From Ptiloglossa arizonensis (lineage: Eukaryota > Arthropoda > Insecta > Hymenoptera > Colletidae): a stretch of 64,000 nucleotides of DNA. Positions within the stretch are counted from its first letter, which is position 1. Each line of letters begins with the position of its first letter. A program made the translations under genes and the position numbers. The stretch is from NCBI RefSeq assembly GCF_051014685.1, contig NC_135055.1, positions 2,356,001-2,420,000 of the forward strand. The letters run 5' to 3'. Of the stretch, positions 11,580 through 22,310 are shown piece after piece. The notes under the pieces were generated by a model. That model did not search any database. It was not told the origin of the DNA and was given only the letters and a program-made list of their open reading frames with translations.

Positions 11580-14500
11580 TTAATTTTCACCTTCACCCTC
11601 ACCAATGTCTGTCGAGTCCATGCCGACTTCTTCGTAGTCCTTTTCTAAGGCGGCCAAGTCCTCTCTGGCTTCTTGGAATTCGCTCATATCCATGCTCTCG
11701 TTAGTGTACCTATTTTTAATGATAATATTTCTCGATCGTTTGATTTTGACGTTTAATTATGAAATATTAATCGGTTTTGTAACGTTACCAGTGGACAAAT
11801 GCTCGTTTCCCAAACATCAAATCGAACTTTCTGTTTAACCTTGACCATGCCTCAATGATGGCAGTTGTGTTTGCAAGCATTGCCATGGCCCGCTGCACTT
11901 TAGCGAGATCACCACCCGGTACTACAGTCGGTGGTTGATAATTAATGCCCACCTGAGAACAAAATTATCATTTTTCGACGTTACAATAATTTTATTTAAA
12001 ATTTAGACACTGGAATCTTTCGATAAACCGATCGATTGAAAACTTCGAAACATTTAACCTATAATATTCTTAGTATCTAGGTTATGTATATAGAAATTTA
12101 TTCTTAAAACACAACGATACATATTGAACAAATAATAGTTTAACCCAACAACAGTTTAACCGATAGTTTATTTATTAAAAAAATATTTAGCAAATAATAT
12201 AGCCATCTAGCGGTGAGAGGACCAAACCACTCTTGAAACAAGTCTTACAGTGTTAACGTTTGAGCATGTTGTATGTTCTTCTTTGTATAAACTTTGGGCT
12301 GTTTCTAATCAATGAACCAAAGGTTATATATTTAAATTAATGAGAATTTATAAGAAGAAAAAGAAAATGTGTGAAACTACATCTCAATTGGTACATAGAA
12401 TTGAAAATGTCATCAAATGGTAAGAATGGGAACTATATTTCTACAAATTTGAACGTTTTACCTTCAAGAATGCAGTTCATACTACTTTTACTGTTCTCAC
12501 TATTACTTTCTGTATTAATGAATAGATCATCAATCTGGAGGCCAAAGGAGGATTCAAACACACCATTGAAGATTCGATAAACAGTAATAACACAACTTGA
12601 ATATAATAAATTTATATAGTACCATAGTTTCGACTTAAAACGATCCACTGTATCGTAACGTTTCCGAAATTAAATTTTTCAGTACTGAGACTTAATCGCC
12701 GATCTCTCTTCCGGTACGAACATTTTATAACTTCATTTACGAAGCCTATCAACATTCACCATACGCTATATCTTGGTCTACTGCAATTAATTAGCTCCAA
12801 CACCGGAAGGGATTAATTTTAAACATTAAACAAATCCTGCTGGACGGTCACCGGTTAGGACTGAACTTAAGTAAAACCTTCCAGAAGAAACATCACCAAC
12901 TCGTAAAACTAACTCAAAGTAACCAAATCCCCAAAACTGATGTGCACCTGCCACAGCGGTAATACCCATTGTCAGCAGCGAGATAAAAATTGAGACCAGT
13001 GAAACATTGTCACCAGGTCGGTCTTTTTCAAGTAACATTCCAAAAATTTGCGGTAACAAACCAGAATTCGAAAGAAAATATACCTACCTTGAACCCGGTA
13101 GGACACCAATCGACGAATTGAATCGCCCTTTTCGTTTTGATCGTCGCGATGCTCGCGTTGACGTCTTTGGGTACCACATCCCCTCTGTACAGCAGACAAC
13201 ACGCCATATACTTCCCTTTCTGTGGGTTGCACTTGACCATTTGCATGGCAGGCTCGAAGCAGGCGGACGTCAGCTCCATCACGGTGAGCTGCTCGTGATA
13301 GGCCTTCTCGATGGAGACTATTGGTGCATAAGTCGCCAGAGGGAAGTGGATCCTGGGATAGGGGACCAGGTTCGTCTGGAACTCGGTGAGGTCGACGTTC
13401 AGGGCTCCGTCGAACCTCAACGAGGCCGTGATGGAGGAGACAATCTGGCCGATCAGGCGGTTCAGGTTCGTGTACGTAGGCCTCTCGATGTCCAGATTCC
13501 GTCTGCAGATATCGTAGATCGCCTCGTTGTCCACCAGGAACGCGCAATCCGAGTGCTCGAGGGTCGTGTGAGTGGTCAGGATCGCGTTGTAGGGTTCCAC
13601 CACCGCGGTGGAGATCTGTGGGGAAGGGTAGATCGCAAATTCGAGCTTGGCCTTCTTCCCATAGTCCATGGAAAGATTTTCCATGAGTAGACTGGTAAAT
13701 CCTGACCCGGTGCCGCCACCGAACGCGTGAAAGATCAGGAATCCTTGCAGACCACTGCACGTGTCTGCAATCTTGCGTATCCTGTCCAACACCAACTCGA
13801 TTATCTCCTTACCCAGAGTGTTGTGACCCCTGCCGTAATTGTTCGCGGCGTCCTCCTTGCCAGAGATCAGTTGCTCTGGATGGAAGAGATGATGGTAGGT
13901 GCCAGTACGGACTTCGTCTGTGGAAGATGATCGGTTGGTTGAGACTGGGAACGTTTGTTCGGTGATATCATTTACGAGTGAACGGGACACTTGAAAGGCC
14001 CTGCACTTGAAAGATTTCGCACCTTGCGCTTCAGAAGCATTTATGGTAAGTTGCTCACGTTCAAAAAAATTCAACGAAGTGATAAAATAAAAATTAAAAA
14101 GTTATCTAAATGATATATAAATAGACAAAGAATAATTGATTTCCATTTTTGTGGGTTGTTCTCAATGTTCAAACTGGGATTAACAGTGGAGCAGTAGGAA
14201 ATCGTTGAAAAATAAATATTAATTGTAATTCAACTGTCGCGAGTGTAGGGTTTACCTATGACCGTAGGCTCGAGATCCAAGAACACGGCTCGTGGAACGT
14301 ATTTTCCACCACCGGTTTCACTGAAAAACGTCTGGAAACCATCGTCATTGGAGCAACTCTGAGGGGGTAGCATGCCATCGGGTTGTATGCCATGTTCCAG
14401 GCAATATAATTCCCAGCAAGCGTTCCCCATTTGAACACCACCTTGACCAATATGAACTGACAGTACCTCGCGCTAATAAATTAAAGAAAAAAATGATTTA

Positions 14501-14806
14501 AATAATTTCGATTTGTAGGGGTGTGTGACATATCTTGTATATAATACAAGGAGGACCTCCATTAGTCAGAAAACTTCGAATCAGGTATTTTGATTCGAAA
14601 TTCTTGCCACGTATCTAACTAAGAAAATTATTTAAATAAAGAATATAATAAGATACTTCGTATTTACTCGTCGAGAAACGAAGGATCATTTTTTTTTTAT
14701 TTTTCATAGTATATTACAGATGAACATTCAGATAGTGTGTTACAGTTTATACGAGTCGTTACTCATTTTCATTTAATATCATAGAAGGTAGAGTAATAGT
14801 TACCAT
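11580..14806 (-). CDS. Divergent alpha-tubulin, five exons, 447 aa
   Basis: Alpha-tubulin is the GTP-binding half of the microtubule heterodimer. CDS exons on the minus strand: 14806-14804 (ATG only, GTAACT donor), 14472-14256, 13917-13088, 11952-11789 and 11709-11580. They total 1344 nt with matching phases and give 447 residues (family about 450). An intron right after the start codon is typical of tubulin genes. Visible hallmarks are [20 protein letters not shown], the FGGGTGSGF nucleotide-binding loop, and [16 protein letters not shown] with the Glu that in alpha-tubulin drives hydrolysis of the neighbouring beta-tubulin's GTP. Odd points: the start is MREV, not MREC; the usual K40 loop is replaced by [13 protein letters not shown] with no Lys; the H12/tail region reads [17 protein letters not shown] and the protein ends GEGEGEN without terminal Tyr. 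Such divergence fits a tissue-restricted isotype (for example testis or germline), but that is inference. The frame is intact, so it is not a pseudogene. Antisense frames over exon 3 are shadows. Confidence 0.97.
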
Positions 14807-15379
14807 CTTGATGTTTCCTTAATGAATTGATGCGGTAATGAGAGATGAGATGAACGAACCAAGTTGACAAGTTGAACGATCGAATCTAACTGAATATACG
14901 AGATATCTTCCACGGAAATTTTGTTTCGTTGCTGAGTGACGATCGTAATTATCGTGAAGTAATTGATATGTCAATTGAACAACGTGAACATGTATTTGGT
15001 AAAATACAGTAGCAACTCCATTATTCGAACTAACTAGGGAGCATAATTGTTCATATATTCATATTCTTCGTACGGAGTAAAAGAAACAAAATTTCATATT
15101 GATTTCTCTAGTAGGTAGGAAACAATGCTTTAGTCTACTAACAGGGAAGTAAATTAATTTCTGCTGAAAGAAAACAAATTAATTTCTCTGTAATTTTAAT
15201 TAATCTAAAAAAGTATAAATTGATTTTTAATTTCAACAAATTCAAAGGAAATAAATTAAAATGTTCGATTCGGTCATAAATTTTCGAGGATCTATAACGA
15301 CGCTCTGATAAAATATTTAGTTCAATCGTTAAGGGTAGCCACCCCTGTTCGAAGGACAGTTTCGTTCCATGTACCAACA
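14807..15379. other. Tubulin 5' flank
   Basis: AT-rich sequence upstream of the tubulin start and downstream of the tRNA on the minus strand. It must hold the tubulin 5' UTR and promoter, but I see no convincing TATA box or initiator. No gene is recognised here. Confidence 0.4.
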
Positions 15380-15461
15380 GACGAGGTGGCCGAGAGGTTA
15401 AGGCGTTGGACTGCTAATCCAATGTGCTCTGCACGCGTGGGTTCGAATCCCATCCTCGTCG
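15380..15461 (+). tRNA. tRNA-Ser(GCT)
   Basis: An 82-nt tRNA. The acceptor stem GACGAGG pairs with CCTCGTC, followed by discriminator G at 15461. The A box reads TGGCCGAGAGG and the B box GGTTCGAATCC. The anticodon loop CTGCTAA sits between TTGGA and TCCAA, so the anticodon is GCT (15413-15415), which decodes AGC/AGT serine. The long variable arm (TGTGCTCTGCACGCG) is the class II feature expected for tRNA-Ser. No intron. A T run follows at about 15466, suitable as a Pol III terminator. Confidence 0.97.
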
Positions 15462-16237
15462 ACTAATTTTTGGTGTTAGTAAAACTGTATTTAATTAAAT
15501 TTATTAATTCAAATGCATCGACGCAACGCCCACGTTCAAATACTTATTAAACGCATCTATTTAACACTAAACCTACCACGACAAGTCAAATTACTCTTTT
15601 TAAAATTTCTAGACAGGCAGAATTTCGTAACTACGACGTTATCGCATCACCATTTGATTTTACGACTTTTATTATGATTTACTTTCAATGTATGTTTCAA
15701 TATTTATTTCTCTCTTACTTATTTTATTTTTATTTTGCCAAAAAATATATGCAATTTGACCTACCTACCGCGATAGGTCATTTGACTATATCTAATGTAA
15801 GGAAATTATTTGGATGAAAAAATTAATTCAGTAAAAGTCGACATCACTTCTAAGAACGCTATTCAAGAGAGCTGCTATTTGTATTCTTTTGAAATAAAAA
15901 GAATCAGTTGTGTCATTCTAAAGTATAATTTATTATACAAATTATTTACTATCCAGTCATTATAAAAATATCATTTAGCGTACATTTAACAAGTTTAGAT
16001 AATACAATATATTACGCAATTGCAGTATATAATAAATTAATATGTTATATTTATACATCGAGAGTTTAAATGCAGAATAAAAATATATTTTTATATTAAT
16101 TGTACATACGCTAAGGCACCATTTTGATTGCAGAGATATTACAAATTGTATAAGGTTACTGGCAGTCAAGTAAGACTGGTCATGTTATAAGTTAGTTTAA
16201 AAATATATATTGAACGTTAATTACTTTCTGTTTCGTG
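15462..16237. other. AT-rich spacer and Rsu-1 3' flank
   Basis: No gene is recognised. The right part must include the Rsu-1 3' UTR (minus strand); TTTATT runs, which read AATAAA on the minus strand, occur near 15928. There are two copies of an ACCTACC-G-CGA-AGGTCA-like phrase near 15575 and 15765, not otherwise explained. Confidence 0.4.
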
Positions 16238-17918
16238 TTAACGAACACGGGATATTTTCTTACTTTTATCGTTTTCACTTGGCGGTGGCGGACCTTTGGC
16301 GTTCTGGTGTCGATTATATACGCTAGAAAAAAGAAATAAATATACCGTATTTCAACATATATTTAAAATATAAAAAGACAATTTTTAATACTCACTATTT
16401 ATATGTTTCAGATCGAATATAATCCATAACGTGAGATATACCCACTTGCAGTTGATCTCCAATTGGTGTCACCCATGGATTAAACTCCATTCTAAATACT
16501 GCTTTATTACTCACTAAGTCCAGATTTCCTATAATACGATTTTTAGGTATCTTCACAATGTAACTTATGACTGTTCTATATGTTTTATAATATGAATTTC
16601 ACAATTATGCTTCTTATTTTATAAATAATACCTATTTCTGGTGGTAAAACTGTTAATCGATTTCCTTGAATATGTAACTCTCTCAATCGCATTAATTCAC
16701 CTATTTCTGGTGGCAATTCTATTAAATCATTCTCTCTTAGTACAAGCTGGAATAAAATTAAAAATCAAGTATAAGTCTCTAAGTAATAGAAACAGAGCGA
16801 ATCAGTTATAAAAGTGCTTTTGTACTTACAATTTGTAAATTCTTCAATTGTCTAATTTTAGGAGGTAAATATTCAAAGTCATTGTCAGCCAAATAAAGTG
16901 CTCTTAATGTTTCTGTAATGACAAGCATAATTACAGCTTATACCTGAATAAGGACATAGCATTTCTTAAATTTTGATCGTATACTAACCCATCATGAAAA
17001 AGTTTCCTGGTAAATTTTTCTCGTTCAGATTATTGTATGTCAAATCTAAAACTTCTAATACTGGAAATGCACCAAATCCACGTGGAAGTACATCCAACCT
17101 ATTCATTCTGTAAGTTTATTTAAATCACTCCTTAAATACTCGGTCTTTGAATCATTTACACAACAACTATAGTACATCCAGACAAAGAACTCACCCTACA
17201 TTAAGGATGCGCAGTTTTGGCATCTGTGACAATGATACAGGAAGCTCGGTAATATGATTGTTAAACAGATTCAATATTTCCAGATTGACCAAATTTGCCA
17301 GGCCTGGTGGTACGGCTGTACAAAGAAGGTATTTGTGATAGTACATTTTGTTGTACGCTACCTACTTAAATGTTACCACAGCAATTTACCTTGTATCTTA
17401 TTGTGGCTTAAAGTCAATCTAGTTATGTTGATCATAGTAACTAGAAAGAAAAGACAAATTTATATATATCTTAAAATGTAAAGAGATAAAGTACCAAACA
17501 TTTAAACGAATGAAAATTATTATGTTAATATAATGATATTAACAATATTATTTAATGATGACAATAATATTAATATTAATAGCAATGTTTGAAGTAATTA
17601 CAAGGGAGAGAATTTTTCTTAATAATTTCGTCATCGGTGTTTTGAATTATTGTTATCGTTTAAAGTAATTTGGCGCGCATGCGTCGACACGCCCACCTCG
17701 TGGGCAGTGACAAATGGCCACCTCGGATTTCCATCCGCTCCAAAAAACCAGTCAAGACAAGTTGCCTAATTTGGCGAACAGAACTGGGCCCACGAGGGTA
17801 TGGAAGACTCACGCAATCCAGGCATCTCCTCGAATGTCGAGATACCCTTGTCTGCGAGATCCAGCTCCGGATTTTGGATCTCGCGGGCCTCGTCGAGCAC
17901 CTTTTTCGCTTTTGACAT
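16238..17918 (-). CDS. Rsu-1: Ras suppressor protein 1 (leucine-rich repeat), eight exons, 270 aa
   Basis: RSU1 (icarus in Drosophila) is a cytoplasmic leucine-rich-repeat protein that binds PINCH in the integrin-linked kinase complex at adhesion sites. Minus-strand CDS exons: 17918-17813, 17440-17390, 17315-17195, 17107-16989, 16912-16830, 16746-16632, 16528-16396 and 16322-16238. They sum to 813 nt, all phases agree, and the product is 270 residues against about 277 in vertebrates. The start MSKAKKVLDEAREIQNPELD matches the family. LRR units read LTLSHNKI, LEILNLFNNHITELP, LRILNVGMNRLDVLP, LRALYLADNDFEYLP and LRELHIQGNRLTVLP. The conserved C-terminal block FNPWVTPIGDQLQVG, then DYIRSETYK, is followed by a basic tail ending SKKISRVR. 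The start at 17918 is chosen by family alignment; an in-frame ATG at 18026 would add 36 residues not expected in RSU1. Confidence 0.97.
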
Positions 17919-19134
17919 CTTCCCGGCTGGAATACACGACACTGGTGCCTGATTCATTGCGCGCGCAATTGTACCAACGCGTCCGTGAGCTTTAAATAAC
18001 CATGCGCGCACCTCCCGCGACTTCACGCACTGACTTCACTGACTTCGTTTTATCTTGCGGGTGAGATCTTAACATCGATCACCGGCAGATGGCGACCGAG
18101 TGCCTTGAAAATTTTGCTCCAAAAATATATTCATTCATAGGGATTTTTAACTTCCTTCCTGTTTGTTTCGAATAATATTTCATAGATTCTTTATGAGATA
18201 AAATCAGGATTCTAACGTTACGAATAAAATTACGTTTTGTTTTATTATAGAATTTATTGAAAATAAAACATAAATTGCAATTGTATTATTGTTAACGAAA
18301 TTAGGAAACATGGATTCATATCCCCAGATTTGTACGGAATAATTTTTCCACTGCTTTAAATCAAATTTAAAGTATCGAATAACGTAGACTTTGCATTGTA
18401 TATTATATTTCACGGATAGATTTTCTTAACTATTTTTAGAATTTTTAGTCCATCATTAAAATTCCTATAATAATCATGAAATACGATATTTAGGGACCTT
18501 GAGACTTCCACGTTGTTGATTTTAAACATATATTACAGTTTCATTGCATTGTATGCTACGCTTGAAATGAATGGGCAGAAAAGAATGCATTTACAGAAAA
18601 TTCGTAAAATCATATTCCTATTACAAAAAAAGTCTATTTAATTTTATATAATTTTAACAACTATCGAATGATTAATATTTTATAAATTTACCATCCAATG
18701 CATGCTTACTCTACACACCCATATCCCAAGAGATGGCGACACAAGTTCCGATTTTCGTCTAAGTATATATTTTTTTAATCATAGGAAATATATTATATAT
18801 CTCTTTTCGCTCCTAAAGAATTCTACATTTCTACAGACATGTACTTTCTGTGACAGAAGAGGGGCACATCGCCCTGGATCAGTAGAAGTAGCTTGTCATC
18901 GAAACGATTATTCGATTAACGAGTAGAAACGAAGTATAACCAATGATTATAATCCAACGTGAAACGCGTGTGGCTAATTAGTGAAGATAAAAAAGCTGTT
19001 TATGTAATTGCGTCTCGTAATTACAGGCCGATACCGAGCGGATGATTCGATAACCTCATCGGCCGGTTTTAGTAATGTTAAGAATTTTTGCCCGGTCGAA
19101 TTGCGGTTGAAATCGGAGCGGCTCGCATTCCAAG
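17919..19134. other. Rsu-1 5' flank and AT-rich intergenic
   Basis: The Rsu-1 5' UTR/promoter should lie at about 17920-18070, where base composition rises in GC. A GGCAGATGGCGA sequence at 18084 resembles part of an insect CTCF-type site. From 18100 to 19000 it is AT-rich and I recognise nothing. Confidence 0.4.
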
Positions 19135-19275
19135 ATGGTTTCAGTGGAACAGCGATGTGCGACCAGTGATATTAACGATAATAAGAAGAGCAAAAAAAAA
19201 GGAAAGAAATTTTACTCGCGGCTCTTAAAAGGGAACGAGATCAAGGACCGAAGACACACATCTTCCGGCTGTTGA
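19135..19275 (+). CDS. Candidate 46-aa lysine-rich small ORF
   Basis: ATG at 19135 in a good context (AAGATGG) opens 46 codons to TGA at 19275. The product is rich in Lys/Arg (a KKSKKKGKK stretch) and ends HTSSGC. I do not recognise it. It may be a small gene, the 5' end of a spliced gene, or chance; short ORFs of this size are common. Confidence 0.15.
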   Translation: MVSVEQRCATSDINDNKKSKKKGKKFYSRLLKGNEIKDRRHTSSGC

Positions 19276-19896
19276 TTGACACGGATTTATTTTACACAGG
19301 TTACGTGTCTCGTTCACGTTTTTGGAAATTCAATAGCAGAGCAATTACAAACAAGTAAACAAGATTTATTATTTAATTCTGTCAATTTAGTTGCAGAATT
19401 AGAAATTACTATTAGATTTAACGAGTTTATTTAATTGTTACATTACAGAAAAATTCTGATAAAGCATAATTTTAATTTTCAATACTTGTTTCTATTCTTA
19501 AAGTGTGAATAAGCATTAAAATGTAAGGCAAACTTTGAGGTTATAGTGTTACGCATTAGTCCGAGTATGTAATACTTTATTTGTGCTACAGAATTCGTGT
19601 CAAAAGTTTAAGCATCATTTCGGACAAGTGAAAGATATGTATGATTTATGACCACCAAAATATTTTTGTTTTATTTTAATTATCATAAATTATCAACAAA
19701 ACATAATAGAATTATTTACTTATCATTTTAAAAATCGGGGAACGTCCGAAACATTAGGTTATATAATTCTAATATCGCATAATAAGTATTCCGAACTATC
19801 GAATGATATTTTTACGAATTCAAATCGATTGCAATAATGTAGTAAAAATACCGGAAAAAATAAATTACTATTTGGTAAAGATTATGTTAATGTAAG

Positions 19897-20280
19897 TTGT
19901 CAGCATCGATTTTAAAAATTCAATGTTGGCAATATGTAATTAGAAACCAAGCAAAGGGAAGACTACTGAAAATTGTAAATAATGAAATCATAAACGGGTT
20001 TGTTGAAAATAATCCGCGTCAAGCAGTACACGAGATAGCCTCGCAAATGAATGTTAGCCATTCGACGATCGTTCGTCACTTGGCAAAGATTGATAAAGTA
20101 AAGAAGATGGATAAGTGTGTTCCGCATGAGTTGAGCGACGTCCAAAAGCATAAGCGAATGGAAATAGCCGCCTAGTTACTTCGGAAAAACAAATAATATC
20201 AATTTTCGAAATGAATCGTTATTTCTGATGAAAAATGAATTTCGCACGACAATCGTTAAGAATCGAGTCTACATTTATTC
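19897..20280 (+). pseudogene. Mariner-family transposase fragment, inactivated
   Basis: The frame at 19897-20175 encodes a helix-turn-helix region (NPRQAVHEIASQMNVSHSTI, then VRHLAKIDKVKKMDKCVPHEL) typical of the DNA-binding half of mariner/SETMAR-like transposases, including the WVPHEL-type linker with Cys for Trp. It runs into TAG, and the following sequence still resembles the first catalytic block (SDEKNEFR-like) but carries further stops. The catalytic domain and ends are missing, and it starts without an ATG context. This copy belongs to a different mariner subfamily from the intact element 0.9 kb away. Confidence 0.75.
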
Positions 20281-20383
20281 GGGCAATAATACTTAACGTA
20301 ACGACTCAGAAATAAGTAACTAAATAAACTGCATTACGAGAATGGGATATAATATAAATAGACACGTTGAGTTTAAACAATTT

Positions 20384-20389
20384 TTTATT
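20384..20389 (-). terminator. Poly(A) signal for a minus-strand transcript
   Basis: AATAAA on the minus strand in GAAATAAAAAATTG, about 270 nt downstream of the candidate stop at 20656. It supports a transcript end here. Confidence 0.4.
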
Positions 20390-20655
20390 TCAATACAAAT
20401 ACATTCCTTACATAACACAATAATACAATCATATTATATACAAATATAAACCGTCCATTTTTTCTTATTCGAATAAAATACTGCTAAACATTTTTAAAGG
20501 GTGAACAAAAAAAAATAATCTAACAACAGGGAACATCGTTAAATTGCTCCTATAACTTCCGATAATCGACGTACTCGTCCAAATCACGTATCGATTACTA
20601 TCGATATATCCTTCGGACCCGTTCGTATAAATTCTAGAAACTCCCCTGGAGGATT

Positions 20656-20748
20656 CTAACCCAGAAGAGCCGCGTCGTTTCGTTCGGCCAAGTCCGGGCA
20701 GTGTTTTGTCCGCGGCCGGGACAACGGCTGCAACAACACAGAGTCAGG
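20656..20748 (-). CDS. Candidate last exon of an unidentified gene
   Basis: On the minus strand an acceptor (CTCTCTTCGTACTTTTAG) at 20749 is followed by 31 codons, including residues like LSRPRTKHCPDLAERNDAAL, then TAG at 20656 and a 3'-UTR-like AT-rich stretch with AATAAA at 20384-20389. I do not recognise the sequence and could not place the upstream exon; the GC-rich block at 20750-20950 or sequence beyond the mariner are options. A second acceptor (TTGTTGCAG at 20728) in the same frame would shorten the exon by 7 codons. The other frame is also open, so the reading frame is uncertain. Confidence 0.3.
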   Translation of the reverse strand, partial: PDSVLLQPLSRPRTKHCPDLAERNDAALLG

Positions 20749-21038
20749 CTAAAAGTACGAAGAGAGTGTGGCGCCAAAGAGTACCCGAGGGCTCGCTAAG
20801 GTTAGCGACCTTGGCGTACATGGTAAAGGACAGACCATGCCGAGGGGCGCCCCTTGTGCATCCATCATTGCTATCCGGCAATCAGTGCCAAGCAACATTA
20901 TCGGTCAATTTACCGTCACCGTGACCGGTCTCGCCACGCGAAAAAGCAAATCTCGTTACATCGTCCGTGAAAAACGTTTGTCGATATTCAAGCTTCGTTC
21001 GCAGCACGATCGAACATTGCAGCGTTTCTATTATATTA

Positions 21039-22308
21039 GGGGGACCGGAAAGTAATGTCGTTTCCTTACATTAAATTCAAACACATAAATTTTTAACGAG
21101 TTTTTATTTTTAATCAATGATATAATCACCCTCATTATCAACAACCTTTTGCCATCTAGTGTGCAAATTTTCAATGCCGGATCGATAAAAATCAATTGGT
21201 TTTTGAGCAAAATATACAGAGATGGCATTTTGAATATCATCCAAATTTGCAAATCTTTTGCCACTTAGAAAGTGTTGAAGCGATCGGAATAAATGGAAAT
21301 CCGATGGTGCAACATCGGGCGAGTATGGTGGGTGAGGCAGTACCTCCCACCCCAATTCATTAATTTTTGCCAAGGTTCGTCTTGCGCAGTGCGGTCTTGC
21401 ATTATCGTGTTGCAGAATAACGCCTTTTCTCTTGACAATCGCTGGCCACTTTTCAATTAAAGATTTATTTACACGATCTAATTGTTCACAGTAAAGGTCT
21501 GCATTCACAGTCTGTCCAGGTTTCAGCACTTCAAAATGAACAACGCCGCGAATACTCCACCAAACACACAAAAGGGCCTTTTTGGGGTGTAAACCTGGCT
21601 TAGCAGTACTTTGTGGCGATTCATTTGGAGAGAGCCACTGCCTTTTGCGTTTTGGATTATCATAAAGAACCCACTTTTCATCTCCGGTGATCAAGCGATC
21701 AAAAAACGCTTCTGTATTGTGCCGTTGAAGCAATAAGTTGCATGTGGTGGATCGGTTAGCCTTGTTCTCTTCGGACAGATTATGCGGGACCCAAACACCT
21801 GCTCTGCTTACTTTCCCAATCTGCTGCAAATGTTCTTGGATGGTCGACCAAGGTTGGTTAAGACTGTTTGACAATTCCTCGATTGTCTGACACGGATTTG
21901 CTTCCACTTCCGCACTTAACACGTCATTGTCTAACGTTGTTGGTCTTCCTGATCGATACGAGTCGGAAAGATCAAAATTACCGGATTTGAACTTGGAAAA
22001 CCACCTTTGGCAATTACGAACGTCTAATGCATTTGGATAAACATCGCAAATGTTTTTGGTAGCAACTGTTGCGTTACTACCCTTGCGAAACTCAAAAAGC
22101 ATGCAATGCCGGATATGTACCTCTTCTGGTATTTGGCTGGCCATTTCACCCAAAATTGTAAAGAAAAATTTTAAATTTAATTATTTACAACTAAACAAGT
22201 CACTATAACCTCAGAATGTCTTTGCTACGACTTTAATGTACACAATGAGCTGACAAATGACAATCAAATAGTGACATGCGCAGAAACGACATTACTTTCC
22301 GGTCCACC
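21039..22308 (-). mobile_element. Complete mariner element, 1270 bp
   Basis: The element is bounded by TA duplications (21037-21038 and 22309-22310). The two ends are inverted repeats of about 28 bp, sharing GGACCGGAAAGTAATGTCGT and differing at one inner base near the tip (GGGGG against GGTGG). Total length 1270 bp is the normal size for mariner. Between the ends lies one full transposase frame on the minus strand. The near-perfect ends and open frame indicate a recent insertion. Confidence 0.97.
21110..22153 (-). CDS. Mariner transposase, D,D34D, apparently intact (347 aa)
   Basis: Catalyses cut-and-paste transposition into TA dinucleotides. The frame is uninterrupted, 347 residues (family about 345). 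N-terminal paired HTH DNA-binding domains (FRKGSNATVATKNICDVYPN, then TIEELSNSLNQPWSTIQEHL) are followed by the linker WVPHNLSEENK. The catalytic triad is present: Asp in TGDEKWVLYDN, Asp in QHDNARPH, and Asp in YSPDVAPSDFHLF. Exactly 34 residues separate the second and third Asp, which defines mariner. The start could be the ATG at 22153 (MGEMASQ) or the second ATG nine bases in. No stop, frameshift or missing motif is seen. Confidence 0.96.
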   Translation of the reverse strand: MGEMASQIPEEVHIRHCMLFEFRKGSNATVATKNICDVYPNALDVRNCQRWFSKFKSGNFDLSDSYRSGRPTTLDNDVLSAEVEANPCQTIEELSNSLNQPWSTIQEHLQQIGKVSRAGVWVPHNLSEENKANRSTTCNLLLQRHNTEAFFDRLITGDEKWVLYDNPKRKRQWLSPNESPQSTAKPGLHPKKALLCVWWSIRGVVHFEVLKPGQTVNADLYCEQLDRVNKSLIEKWPAIVKRKGVILQHDNARPHCARRTLAKINELGWEVLPHPPYSPDVAPSDFHLFRSLQHFLSGKRFANLDDIQNAISVYFAQKPIDFYRSGIENLHTRWQKVVDNEGDYIID

Positions 22309-22310
22309 TA

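Noticed and set aside
12972..14074. Overlapping frames on both strands over the tubulin exon (minus 12972-13760 in another frame; plus 13007-13690)
   Set aside because: They are shadows of the alpha-tubulin coding exon, which has full family identity in its own frame.
17919..18026. N-terminal extension of Rsu-1 from an upstream ATG at 18026
   Set aside because: The 36 extra residues do not match the family, whose conserved start MSK... is at 17918; the upstream part is probably 5' UTR.
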